A stretch of DNA of 64,000 nucleotides from JAMXLO01 sp963776505 (GTDB taxonomy: Bacteria > Pseudomonadota > Alphaproteobacteria > Acetobacterales > Acetobacteraceae). The notes beneath the pieces were generated by a model that had not been told where the DNA came from, ran no database searches, and saw nothing but the letters and a program-made list of their open reading frames with translations. The translations under genes and the position numbers were made by a program. The stretch covers positions 124,001-188,000 of the forward strand of contig CAVZNH010000053.1 in assembly GCA_963776505.1 (NCBI GenBank). The letters run 5' to 3'. This document shows, in pieces, positions 9,969-18,439 of this stretch; the first letter of the stretch is position 1; every line of letters begins with the position of its first letter.

Positions 9969-10334
9969 CTAGGAAGCGTCCGAGCGGTCAGGGTCGATCA
10001 ACCGAAAGCGACACGAGGAGACTTGATCGTCGGACAGCGCGGCCCGGATGGCAGCCTCGCCTGCCGGGGTGGCGAGAATGGCGACGGAACGGAACCACGC
10101 TACCTCGCCGCGCGCCCTGGCGAGGAACAACCGACCCAATGCCTGCGCCGCTGGGTCGCGAGGGACGCAGCAGGCGCAGCCCGGAGCGTGCCCCGCCAAC
10201 GCTGGCGAAAGGCGGAACCGCGCGACCGGATGACCGCTGGGGGTGCCCGCGTCGCCCTCGATCAGTACCGCCTCGTCGGCGGCGGGTGGGCCGAAATGGA
10301 CCCCAACCCAGTCGTCTGCTGGCTGATTCATCAT
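9969..10334 (-). CDS. Hypothetical protein with a CxCC motif (121 aa)
   Basis: Starts MMNQPADDWVGVHFG and contains APGCACCVPRDPAAQALGRLF near residue 52. The GCxCC element resembles the metal-binding motif of G3E/CobW-type metallochaperones, but there is no P-loop, so it is not a CobW GTPase. A C-terminal beta-alpha stretch (FRSVAILATPAGEAAIRAAL) follows. It is divergent from the ArsR-methyltransferase gene with only 36 bp between the starts, and a palindromic operator fills that gap, so it may be under the same regulator. Function unknown. Confidence 0.6.
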   Translation of the reverse strand: MMNQPADDWVGVHFGPPAADEAVLIEGDAGTPSGHPVARFRLSPALAGHAPGCACCVPRDPAAQALGRLFLARARGEVAWFRSVAILATPAGEAAIRAALSDDQVSSCRFRLIDPDRSDAS

Positions 10335-10338
10335 CTGG

Positions 10339-10358
10339 ACATAAGGATATGTTTATGT
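10339..10358. promoter_or_regulatory. Palindromic operator upstream of the ArsR-methyltransferase gene
   Basis: ACATAAGGATATGTTTATGT is an imperfect 20-bp palindrome (8 of 10 half-site positions match), 12 bp before ATG 10371 and 4 bp from the divergent start at 10334. Its ATAA-GATAT-TTAT form resembles what I recall of sites for SAH/SAM-responsive ArsR-type regulators (SahR/SamR) ahead of methionine genes in Proteobacteria. Autoregulation by the adjacent gene is inferred. Confidence 0.6.
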
Positions 10359-10370
10359 AATCCATAACCC

Positions 10371-11330
10371 ATGGAAGCCTTGCTGGCCAGCCTGCGAGCC
10401 GCCGCGGAACCGACCCGCCTCCGTCTGTTGGCGCTGGCGGGCCGCGGTGCATTCTGCGTCTCGGAGTTCACCGATATCCTCGGCCAGTCGCAACCGCGCC
10501 TCTCCCGTCACCTGAAGTTGTTGTGCGACTGCGGTCTGCTGGACCGCGTGCGTGAGGGGGCGAATGTCTGGTTCACCCTGCCCCACGGCGAGCCTGGCGA
10601 CCTGGCGCGCGAACTGGTCGCACGGCTGCCGGAGGACGACCAGACCCTCGAGGCCGACCGCCGCCAAGCTGCCCGCGTGCTGGCTGAACGCGCCCGCGTG
10701 GCGTCCGAAAGTTTTCGCCGCCAGGGTGCCGATTGGGATGAAATGCGGGCGCTGGAGCTGCCGGCCGCCGAGGTCGAGGCTGCGTTGCTTTCGCTGGTGC
10801 CGGAGCACGATGCCGGCCGGCTGTTGGATATCGGCACCGGGACCGGGCGGGTGCTCGAGCTGCTGGCGCCGCGGATCAGTCAGGGTGTCGGCGTCGATGC
10901 ATCGCGCGCAATGCTGGCGCTGGCACGCTCGCGGCTGGCGCGCGCCGGCCTTACCCACTGTTCGGTGCGGCTAGCCGATATGTACCGCCTCCCGTTGGCC
11001 GAGAATTCGTTTGACGTGGCGGTGATGCAGATGGTGCTGCACTACGCCGAGGAGCCACAGAGCGTGCTGGCCGAGGTGGCGCGCGTGCTGCGGCCGGGTG
11101 GGCGGCTGATCGTTATCGACCTTGCGAAGCATAGTCGCGACGATTTGCTGAGCAGGCTGGCGCATCGCTGGCCGGGCTTCACCGACGATGGCATGCGTGC
11201 GCTGCTGGCGGGAGCCGGCATGGAACAGGGTGAGCCGTACGCCATCGAAGGCCCGCTCGCTGTCCGGCTCTGGCCGGCCCTCCGCGCCACCGACGCGCCA
11301 GCCGCGCAGTCGCACGAGCTGGTGGTCTGA
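10371..11330 (+). CDS. ArsR-family regulator fused to a SAM-dependent methyltransferase domain
   Basis: A 319-residue fusion. Residues 1-90 form an ArsR-type winged helix (ADRLRLL-like start AEPTRLRLLAL, recognition helix QSQPRLSRHLKLL). Residues about 145-260 form a class I methyltransferase with motif I LLDIGTGTGRVLELLA, the acidic loop GVDAS and the post-II motif FDVAVMQMVLHYAEEP. No Cys-rich metal site of the classical ArsR type stands out. This architecture is known from alphaproteobacterial methionine loci, where it is thought to sense SAM or SAH. The adenine deaminase ATG follows the stop directly, and metH follows that, so it probably regulates its own operon. Confidence 0.88.
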   Translation: MEALLASLRAAAEPTRLRLLALAGRGAFCVSEFTDILGQSQPRLSRHLKLLCDCGLLDRVREGANVWFTLPHGEPGDLARELVARLPEDDQTLEADRRQAARVLAERARVASESFRRQGADWDEMRALELPAAEVEAALLSLVPEHDAGRLLDIGTGTGRVLELLAPRISQGVGVDASRAMLALARSRLARAGLTHCSVRLADMYRLPLAENSFDVAVMQMVLHYAEEPQSVLAEVARVLRPGGRLIVIDLAKHSRDDLLSRLAHRWPGFTDDGMRALLAGAGMEQGEPYAIEGPLAVRLWPALRATDAPAAQSHELVV

Positions 11331-12350
11331 ATGGCCGATCTCGACGCATTCATCCGTGGCCTTCCGAAGGCCGAGTTGCACATGCACCTGGAAGGCAGCA
11401 TCGAGGCAGAGCACCTGCTGGCGCTGGCGGTGCGCAACCGCCTGCGCCCACGCTGGGACTCCCCCGAGGCGCTACGCGCCGCCTACCGGTTCGACAACCT
11501 GCAGGCGTTCCTGGATCTCTATTACGAGGGCTGCCGCGTGCTGGTGCGGGAGCAGGATTTCTACGACATCACCCGCGCCTATCTACGGCGCGCCCACGCG
11601 GATGCGGTGGTCCGCGCCGAGGTTTTCATCGGACCGCAAGGTTTCACCGAACGCGACGTGCCGATCGCCGCGCTGATGGATGGCGTGCTGGCGGCGATGC
11701 GCGACGCTGCAGGCGAGGACGGCATCAGTGCTGGCCTGCTGGTCAGTGCGCAGCGCCATCGCAGCGAGGCCGCGGCGCTGCATTTGCTCGATCAGGTCAT
11801 GCCATGGGCTGACAGCATCGCCGGCTTCGGTCTCGGCGGCGCGGAACTCGGCAATCCGCCGTCGCGCTTTGTGAATTTCTTTCGCGCCTGCCGCGAGCGT
11901 GGTTTTCGCGTCACCGCGCATGCCGGCGAAGAAGGTCCGGCATCCTACGTGCGCGCGGCGCTCGAACTGCTCGAGGTGGACCGCATCGATCATGGCAACA
12001 CGGGCATGGACGATCCGGCGCTGGTGCGCGAACTGGCCGCGCGACGAATTCCACTAACGGTTTGTCCGCTGTCGAACGTGCGGTTGCAGGTGGTGTCGTC
12101 GTTGGCCGCGCATCCGTTGCGTGCCATGCTGGGCGCCGGCCTTTGCATTTCGCTGAACTCCGACGATCCGGCTTATTTCGGCGGCTATCTCAACGACAAT
12201 TTCATTCAGTGCCGACAAGCTCTCGGGTTGACCGCGGACGAGTGCGTGACGCTTGCACGCAACAGCCTGGCCGCATCGTTCGTCCCATCGGCGGAGGCAG
12301 CGCGTCACCTCGCGTTGCTCGATGCCTACGTCGCGAACCATCCGATCTGA
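11331..12350 (+). CDS. Adenine deaminase (AAH1-like) of the adenosine/adenine deaminase family
   Basis: A 339-residue zinc enzyme. AELHMHLEGSI supplies the first zinc His pair, VTAHAGEEGP the catalytic region, and RIDHGN plus NSDDPAYFGGY the later ligands. RIDHG, PLSNVRLQVV and the SDDPAYFGG ending match the fungal/bacterial adenine deaminase branch (AAH1) better than classical adenosine deaminase, which usually has RIGHG. It converts adenine (or possibly adenosine) to hypoxanthine (or inosine) in the cytoplasm. Its place between the SAM/SAH-type regulator and metH suggests removal of the purine half of S-adenosylhomocysteine breakdown. It starts at the ATG directly after the preceding stop. 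Confidence 0.85.
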   Translation: MADLDAFIRGLPKAELHMHLEGSIEAEHLLALAVRNRLRPRWDSPEALRAAYRFDNLQAFLDLYYEGCRVLVREQDFYDITRAYLRRAHADAVVRAEVFIGPQGFTERDVPIAALMDGVLAAMRDAAGEDGISAGLLVSAQRHRSEAAALHLLDQVMPWADSIAGFGLGGAELGNPPSRFVNFFRACRERGFRVTAHAGEEGPASYVRAALELLEVDRIDHGNTGMDDPALVRELAARRIPLTVCPLSNVRLQVVSSLAAHPLRAMLGAGLCISLNSDDPAYFGGYLNDNFIQCRQALGLTADECVTLARNSLAASFVPSAEAARHLALLDAYVANHPI

Positions 12351-12364
12351 CGGAAGGAAGCTCG

Positions 12365-15300
12365 ATGTCCCGTCCCCACCTGCTCGATGCGCTGCGCGAC
12401 ACCGTGCTGCTGTGTGATGGCGCGGTCGGCACCCGCGTCATGGGCATGACGTTGGACGTGGAGCAAGACTTCCATGGCAAGGAGAACTGCACCGACGTGT
12501 TGAACATCTCGCGCCCCGACCTGGTGCGCGACATCCACCGCAGCTATTTCGAGGCCGGCGCCGACATGGTGGAGACCAACACGTTCGGCGGTTCGCCGGT
12601 GACCTTGGGCGAGTTCGACATCGCCGACCGCGCGTTCGAGATCAACAAGCGCGGCGGCGAACTGGCGCGCGAGGCCGCCGAGCAGTTCTCCGACGGCCGC
12701 CATCGCTGGGTGATCGGCAGCGTCGGTCCGGGGACCAAGCTGCCCACTCTGGGCAACATCGCCTACGACCCACTTGAGGCGGCGCTGACCGAGCAGTGCC
12801 GCGGCCTGGTCGCCGGCAGTGTCGATGCGATCCTGATCGAGACCTGCCAGGATCCGCTGCAGATCAAGGCGGCGGTGAACGGCGCCAAGATCGCCCGCGG
12901 CGAGGTGGGCAGCGACATTCCGATCTTCGTGCAGGTGACTGTGGAGACCACCGGGACGCTGCTGGTCGGCCCCGACATCGCCACCGCCGCTGCAATTGTG
13001 CACGCGCTCGATGTGCCGCTGATGGGGCTGAACTGCGCCACCGGGCCGCAGGAGATGGCCGAGCATGTGCGGTGGCTGGCGTCGAACTGGCCGGGACTGC
13101 TGTCGGTGCAACCGAACGCCGGCCTGCCGGAACTGGTCGACGGCCAGACGCACTTTCCGCTCGGCCCGGACGAGCTGAGCAGTTGGCTGGAGCGCTTCGT
13201 CGAGCAGGATGGCGTCAACCTGATCGGCGGCTGCTGCGGCACCACCGCGCAACACATCGCCGCTCTGGACGCGATGCTGCGCCGGCGCGCCAGTGGGGGC
13301 GGAAATCCCCGGCCAGCGCCCGTGCTGCGCAAGCCGGTTTGGGTTCCGTCGGTCGCCAGTCTTTATCAGTCGGTGCCGCTGCGGCAGGAGAACGCGTTCT
13401 TCGCCATCGGCGAGCGCTGCAATGCCAACGGCTCGAAGAAGTGGCGCGAGGCGCAGGAGAAGCACGACTGGGACGGCTGCGTCTCGATGGGGCGCGAGCA
13501 GTTGGGCGAGGGTTCCAACGCGCTCGATGTCTGCACCGCATTTGTCGGGCGCGACGAGAACGCCGAGATGACCGAGGTGGTGCGCCGCTTCACCTCGTCG
13601 GTGAACGCGCCGCTTGTGATTGACAGCACCGAGACACCGGTGATCGCCGCGGCGCTCAAGCTGCATGGCGGCAAGCCGATCATCAACTCGATCAACTTCG
13701 AGGATGGCGAGGGCCACGCGACCGATCGATTGCGCCTGGCGAAGCAGTTCGGTGCGGCGGTGATCGCGCTGACCATCGACGAGACGGGCATGGCGAAGAG
13801 CGCCGAGCGCAAGGTCGAGGTGACGCGGCGGCTGGTCGATTTCGCGTGCAAGCGTCACGGCCTGCCGCAATCGGATCTGCTGATCGATCCGCTGACCTTC
13901 ACCATCGCCACCGGCAACGAGGACGACCGCAAGCTGGCGCAGTGGACGCTGGAGGGTATCGCCGCGATCAAGCAGGAATTCCCCGACATCCAGATCATTC
14001 TCGGCCTGTCGAATGTCAGCTTCGGGCTGAACCCGGCGGCACGCGCGGTGCTGAACAGCGTGTTTCTCGATCATGCTGTGCGCGCGGGAATGACCGGTGC
14101 GATCGTGCATGTGTCGAAGATCCGGCCGCTGCACCTGATCGCACCGGAGGAGGTGAAGGTCGCCGAGGACCTGATCTTCGACCGGCGCGAGGAAAGCTAC
14201 GATCCGCTGCAGCGGATGCTGGAGATCTTCGCCGACCGCAAGGCGGCGGACGCGACGAAGAAGCAGCGCGCTGAAACGGTGGAAGGCCGCCTCAAGGATC
14301 GCATCGTCGATGGCGATCGCAAGGGGCTTACCGATGAGCTGGACGAGGCGTTGAAGACGCTGCCGCCGCTCGACATCATCAACAACGTGCTGCTGGACGG
14401 CATGAAGGTGGTGGGCGAGCTGTTCGGCGCCGGCAAGATGCAGCTACCGTTCGTGCTGCAAAGCGCCGAGACGATGAAGGCGGCGGTGGCGTATCTCGAG
14501 CCGTTCATGGAGCGGATCGCGGGACAAGAGAAGGGCACCATCGTGCTCGCCACCGTGAAGGGTGACGTGCACGACATCGGCAAGAACCTGGTCGATATCA
14601 TTCTGACCAACAACGGCTATCGGGTGGTCAATCTCGGCATCAAGGTGCCGCTCGCGGACATGCTCTCGGCGGCCAGGGAGCATCACGCGCACGCCATCGG
14701 CATGTCAGGGCTGCTGGTGAAGTCCACCGTGGTGATGCGCGAGAACCTGGAAGAGATGTCGCGCCAGTCGCTGGAGATTCCGGTGCTGCTGGGCGGTGCG
14801 GCGCTGACCCGCGGCTACGTCGAGGAAGACTGTGTCCGCGCCTATGCCAGCGGCCGCGTCGCCTATGCGCGCGATGCGTTCGACGGTCTCCACCTGATGG
14901 ACAAGGTCACCGGCAACGCGTTCGACGACTACCTCGCCGCTGTGCAGGCAAAGCGCGTCGGCAAGACGCGCAATCCATCGCGTACTCTCGGGCAGGCGGA
15001 TGCGCGTGCGTTCCGCCCGGTGGATGTCGGTGCCGTGCAGGAGCGCCGCCGGCGGCTGACGCGCGATGTGCCGGTCGCGGCTCCACCGTTCTGGGGCGCG
15101 CGCGTGATCGAGGCGGCGCCCAAGGCGATCGTGCCGTTCATCAACGAACGCAGCCTGTACCAGTTCCAGTGGGGCTTCCGGAAGCAAGGGCGTTCGCTGG
15201 ACGATTTCCTCGGGTGGGCGAAGCAGGAGCTGCGTCCGGTGATGCGCCGCATGCTGGCGCTGTGCGAGGCGGAGGACATTCTGAAGCCGCAGGCCGCGTA

Positions 15301-15862
15301 CGGCTATTGGTTGGCGGCCGGGCAGGGCAACGACCTGATCATCTTCGATACTGATGGCAGCACCGAACTCGCGCGCTTCGCTCTGCCGCGCCAGCCGAAG
15401 GAGGACGGCGAGTGCATCGCCGACTTCTTCCGCGACGTCGATGACGCCGAACGCGATGTAATCGCATTACAGGTCGTCACGGTCGGACAGAAGGCGTCCG
15501 AAGTCGCCAGAAGCTGGTTCGAGGACAACCGCTACCAGGACTATCTCTACCTTCATGGGCTGTCGGTGGAGATGGCCGAGGCAATGGCTGAGTACGTGCA
15601 CAAGCGGATCCGCGCCGAACTCGGTTTTGCCGGCAAGGACGACCGCGACATGGAGAAGATGCTGTCGCAGGGCTATCGCGGCTCGCGCTACTCGTTCGGC
15701 TATCCGGCATGCCCGAGGCTCGAGGACCAGGTGCCGATTTTGTCGCTGCTTGGCGCCGAACGGATCGGCCTGTCGTTGTCCGAGGAGTTCCAGTTGCACC
15801 CCGAGCAATCGACCAGCGCGATCGTGGTGATCAACCCGCACGCGAAGTACTTTTCCGTGTAG
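12365..15862 (+). CDS. metH: Methionine synthase, cobalamin-dependent
   Basis: A full-length 1165-residue MetH in one intact frame. The domains in order are: homocysteine-binding (residues about 1-330, zinc cysteines in LNCATGP and GGCCGTT), methyltetrahydrofolate-binding (about 350-620, GERCNANGSKKW start), the cobalamin cap and cobalamin-binding domain (GDVHDIGKN near residue 732, His for base-off cobalamin), and the reductive activation domain (RGSRYSFGYPACPRLED near 1105). It transfers methyl from methyl-THF to homocysteine. GGAAGGAAG precedes ATG 12365. As the last gene of the operon behind the ArsR-methyltransferase, it is likely controlled by methionine-cycle metabolites. metF is not next to it. 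Confidence 0.97.
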   Translation: MSRPHLLDALRDTVLLCDGAVGTRVMGMTLDVEQDFHGKENCTDVLNISRPDLVRDIHRSYFEAGADMVETNTFGGSPVTLGEFDIADRAFEINKRGGELAREAAEQFSDGRHRWVIGSVGPGTKLPTLGNIAYDPLEAALTEQCRGLVAGSVDAILIETCQDPLQIKAAVNGAKIARGEVGSDIPIFVQVTVETTGTLLVGPDIATAAAIVHALDVPLMGLNCATGPQEMAEHVRWLASNWPGLLSVQPNAGLPELVDGQTHFPLGPDELSSWLERFVEQDGVNLIGGCCGTTAQHIAALDAMLRRRASGGGNPRPAPVLRKPVWVPSVASLYQSVPLRQENAFFAIGERCNANGSKKWREAQEKHDWDGCVSMGREQLGEGSNALDVCTAFVGRDENAEMTEVVRRFTSSVNAPLVIDSTETPVIAAALKLHGGKPIINSINFEDGEGHATDRLRLAKQFGAAVIALTIDETGMAKSAERKVEVTRRLVDFACKRHGLPQSDLLIDPLTFTIATGNEDDRKLAQWTLEGIAAIKQEFPDIQIILGLSNVSFGLNPAARAVLNSVFLDHAVRAGMTGAIVHVSKIRPLHLIAPEEVKVAEDLIFDRREESYDPLQRMLEIFADRKAADATKKQRAETVEGRLKDRIVDGDRKGLTDELDEALKTLPPLDIINNVLLDGMKVVGELFGAGKMQLPFVLQSAETMKAAVAYLEPFMERIAGQEKGTIVLATVKGDVHDIGKNLVDIILTNNGYRVVNLGIKVPLADMLSAAREHHAHAIGMSGLLVKSTVVMRENLEEMSRQSLEIPVLLGGAALTRGYVEEDCVRAYASGRVAYARDAFDGLHLMDKVTGNAFDDYLAAVQAKRVGKTRNPSRTLGQADARAFRPVDVGAVQERRRRLTRDVPVAAPPFWGARVIEAAPKAIVPFINERSLYQFQWGFRKQGRSLDDFLGWAKQELRPVMRRMLALCEAEDILKPQAAYGYWLAAGQGNDLIIFDTDGSTELARFALPRQPKEDGECIADFFRDVDDAERDVIALQVVTVGQKASEVARSWFEDNRYQDYLYLHGLSVEMAEAMAEYVHKRIRAELGFAGKDDRDMEKMLSQGYRGSRYSFGYPACPRLEDQVPILSLLGAERIGLSLSEEFQLHPEQSTSAIVVINPHAKYFSV

Positions 15863-15986
15863 CTGTGTCTCAGTATGCGCGAGGGGCGAAGCTTCCCGCG
15901 TCGCCGAGACAGTTTCATCCAATTGATGCCTTGCCGTGGCCGCAATTACGCTACATCAGGTGCGCGCGACAGGAGGCTTTTCGGCG

Positions 15987-16403
15987 ATGCACCATCGGCT
16001 GCTCTGGTTGGCGACCGCGGCAACGGCACTACTGCTGCAGGCGTGCGCCCAGCAGCCATCAGGTCCGCCGCCCCGCGTGTTCGCCGCCGACATGACCGGA
16101 GCGGCGAAGGTCTGCACCGCGCCGCCAGTCACACCCGCGGCCGGACACACGGTCGATGCCGCGATCAAACTCGGCAATGATGGTGGCTGGTGCGCCATCA
16201 CGGTCAACAACAATGGCCGGCCGTTCGACGCCGGTCTGCTCGCCACGGCACCGGAGCATGGCAAGGTGCTGATCCATACGGTCGGCAACGATACGCGGAT
16301 CGATTACACGCCTGACCCGCGCTACGCCGGCGCCGATGCATTCAGCGTGCGACTGCTGCCGGGTGACGCGATGATCCGGGTGACTGCGACCGTGACGCCG
16401 TGA
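15987..16403 (+). CDS. Putative lipoprotein
   Basis: A 138-residue protein. The signal peptide MHHRLLWLATAATALLLQAC ends in a lipobox (LLQAC), so lipid anchoring is predicted. The mature part ends in a beta-rich segment (HTVGNDTRIDYTPDPRYAG followed by ADAFSV) of the kind seen in bacterial Ig-like or cadherin-like domains. I chose ATG 15987 because AGGAGG lies 10 bp upstream; longer in-frame starts would put residues before the signal peptide. It is convergent with the secreted protein at 16405. Function unknown. Confidence 0.7.
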   Translation: MHHRLLWLATAATALLLQACAQQPSGPPPRVFAADMTGAAKVCTAPPVTPAAGHTVDAAIKLGNDGGWCAITVNNNGRPFDAGLLATAPEHGKVLIHTVGNDTRIDYTPDPRYAGADAFSVRLLPGDAMIRVTATVTP

Positions 16404-16404
16404 T

Positions 16405-16912
16405 TCAGTGGTGTTTCGTGGCGGCGGCAACCTGTTTGCGCGCCGGCGCGTGCGCCACCTGCGGGCACATGTCCACCGTCGCCGGCACAAGGTCCTTGCC
16501 CGCCGCGTAGGCCGGGAGTTCGCGCTGCGTCGGGCAGCGCCATCACCTCGGAGAACAGTGCGGTGTTGCGTGCGCAGAAGTCGGTGCCGAGATTTATGCC
16601 GGCGGAGAACTCGCCGTTGGCGAGGTCGGTGGTAAATCGGTCGTGTTCCTGCTGCGCGCGCTTGCCGTACATGCGCTTGAACACCTCGCCGACCGCCCTT
16701 TCATTGCCCATCAGGTCGGGCTGGTACTTGCGGATGAAGGCGTTGTAGCGATCGTCCTGATGGCAGCCGGTGGCCAGCACCATGAGCTCGCTGCGCAGGG
16801 CCGCCACCTCGACCACTGACCGCTCCTGCGGCCGCAGGCAGTCAAGTTCAGCGTGCGCCTGCTGGGCGATCAGCAGGGACACAGTGGCGAGGCTGGACAA
16901 TAGGCGACGCAT
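16405..16912 (-). CDS. Secreted hypothetical protein, frameshifted
   Basis: Starts MRRLLSSLATVSLLIAQQAHA, a cleavable signal peptide, followed by a helical mature region with four to five Cys (DCLRPQERS, ATGCHQDD, DFCARNT). At GGG 16532-16534 the frame shifts. Removing one base joins EVMALPTQRELPAYAAGKDL and continues through VDMCPQVAHAPARKQ to TGA at 16405, giving about 168 residues. Without the repair, an artificial 572-codon antisense frame runs on through other genes. Probably periplasmic; no family recognised. Confidence 0.65.
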
Positions 16913-17143
16913 GGGGCTCCTCCGGGATCGGCCGTGGCCTGACATAAGGCAGGACGGCATGGCTGCGCAACAACCTGTGTGCCTGCTCAGTAGATTATGA
17001 TAAAGAGTTGGCACCTGAATCTCAGGAGCTGTGTCGCGCGGGTCACTGATTGATCGGTGGCATAGGGATGGACCATAGGGACGTCTGGACGCGCCGCCGC
17101 AATAACGGTCAGGATGTCTTCCCATTCCGCCACAGGATACACG

Positions 17144-18415
17144 ATGCGCATCGAGATCATCTGCACGGGAGACGAAGTCCTCACCGGCAAGATCGTCAAC
17201 ACCAACTTCAGCTACATGAGCCAGAAGCTCGAGGATGTCGGCCTCTCGGTTCATTGGGGCACGACCGTCGGTGATGACCGGGAAAGTCTGTTGGCGGCCT
17301 TCCTCCATGCCGGTCAACGGGCCGATGCGGTGATCGTCAACGGTGGTCTCGGCCCGACCGTCGATGACCTGTCGCAGGAGGTCGCGGCACAGGCGGCCGG
17401 CGTCGAGCTTGTGCTGAACGAAGAGTGGCTGACGAAGATGGAAGGGTTCTTCTCCAAGCGCAGCCGCATCATGCCGCCGAACAACCGCAAGCAGGCAATG
17501 CTGCCAACCACCGCCGAGATCATCGATAACCCGATCGGCACTGCGTGCGGCTTTGCCCTCGACATCGGGCGTGCCCGCTTCTTCTTCACGCCCGGTGTGC
17601 CGCGCGAATTGCGCCGCATGCTGGAGGAGCAGGTGATCCCCCGCCTCCTCGCCCGCGGCGGGGCGCCCACCACGATCCATCTCAAGCGCTTTCACTCCTA
17701 TGGGCTCGGCGAATCCCACGTCGATGCGCTGCTCACGGGCGTCGAGGAGCTGGTGCCGGATGGCAGCGTGAAACTCGGCTTCCGCGCGCACTATCCGCAG
17801 CTCGAGACCAAGCTGACCGTGCGGGGCGCCGACATGGACGATGTGCGCCGCAAGCTGGAACCGGTCCAGGCGGAAGTGCGCAAGCGGCTCGGCAACTTCA
17901 TCCTGGCTGAGGACGATCAGACACTGGAAGGCGTTGTGCTTGCCGAGTTGACGCGGCAGGCGGCGACGCTTGCGTTGGTCGAGACCTTCACCAGCGGTCA
18001 GATCGCCGCACGCATCGGGCATCTTCCGGGTGCCGAGCATGTGCTGCGCGCCGGCACCACGGTGCGTGATCGGATTGCACTACATAAAGCAATTGACTTT
18101 ACGCAAATGCCATTGGCCGGCGACCTCACGCAGGAGATCACTGAAGCGGTGGCGCGCGCCGCACGCACTCACGCGGGCGCGACACACGCGTTGGTGGTAC
18201 TGATTGAGCTTGACGATGGTCCGGATCGGATCGATTTCGGAGGCACTATCTGGATCGCAATTGCCACCGCCGAAGACGTCGCGTTCAGGCGATCGCGCAT
18301 CCTCGGCGGACGTGAATGGGTGCGGCTCGGTGCCGTAGAGCTGGGACTGGATTGCCTGCGCCGTTATCTGCAGCACCTGCCGGTAGTCGAGCGGATCGAC
18401 TTCGAGAAGACCTGA
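17144..18415 (+). CDS. CinA-like protein with a degenerate C-terminal amidase motif
   Basis: A 423-residue protein. The N-terminal MoaB/MogA-like domain (MRIEIICTGDEVLTGKIVNTN, VNGGLGPTVDDLSQEVAA, FFTPGVPRELRRMLEE) is typical of competence/damage-inducible CinA. The C-terminal domain should carry an AESCTGG-like nicotinamide-nucleotide amidase motif but reads VETFTSGQIAARI, so the catalytic Ser-Cys-Thr-Gly element is replaced. The molybdopterin-type domain (ADP-ribose pyrophosphatase in characterised CinA) looks complete. ATG 17144 is favoured because MRIEIICTGDE is the usual family start; the ribosome site is weak. Confidence 0.85.
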   Translation: MRIEIICTGDEVLTGKIVNTNFSYMSQKLEDVGLSVHWGTTVGDDRESLLAAFLHAGQRADAVIVNGGLGPTVDDLSQEVAAQAAGVELVLNEEWLTKMEGFFSKRSRIMPPNNRKQAMLPTTAEIIDNPIGTACGFALDIGRARFFFTPGVPRELRRMLEEQVIPRLLARGGAPTTIHLKRFHSYGLGESHVDALLTGVEELVPDGSVKLGFRAHYPQLETKLTVRGADMDDVRRKLEPVQAEVRKRLGNFILAEDDQTLEGVVLAELTRQAATLALVETFTSGQIAARIGHLPGAEHVLRAGTTVRDRIALHKAIDFTQMPLAGDLTQEITEAVARAARTHAGATHALVVLIELDDGPDRIDFGGTIWIAIATAEDVAFRRSRILGGREWVRLGAVELGLDCLRRYLQHLPVVERIDFEKT

Positions 18416-18439
18416 TCAGACGAATTCGGGGAGGTGTCA

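Noticed and set aside
12326..14134. 602-codon minus-strand frame opposite metH
   Set aside because: It is a composition artefact of GC-rich coding DNA: Arg/His/Gln-rich with no domain, fully antisense to the intact MetH. Similar long antisense frames at 19501-21282, 21800-23395, 45296-46831 and 51462-53012 were rejected for the same reason.
16322..18040. 572-codon minus-strand frame across the CinA-like gene and the secreted protein
   Set aside because: Only the part from the ATG at 16912 has a signal peptide and plausible composition; the upstream portion is antisense to the CinA-like gene and the end is out of frame after the shift at 16532.
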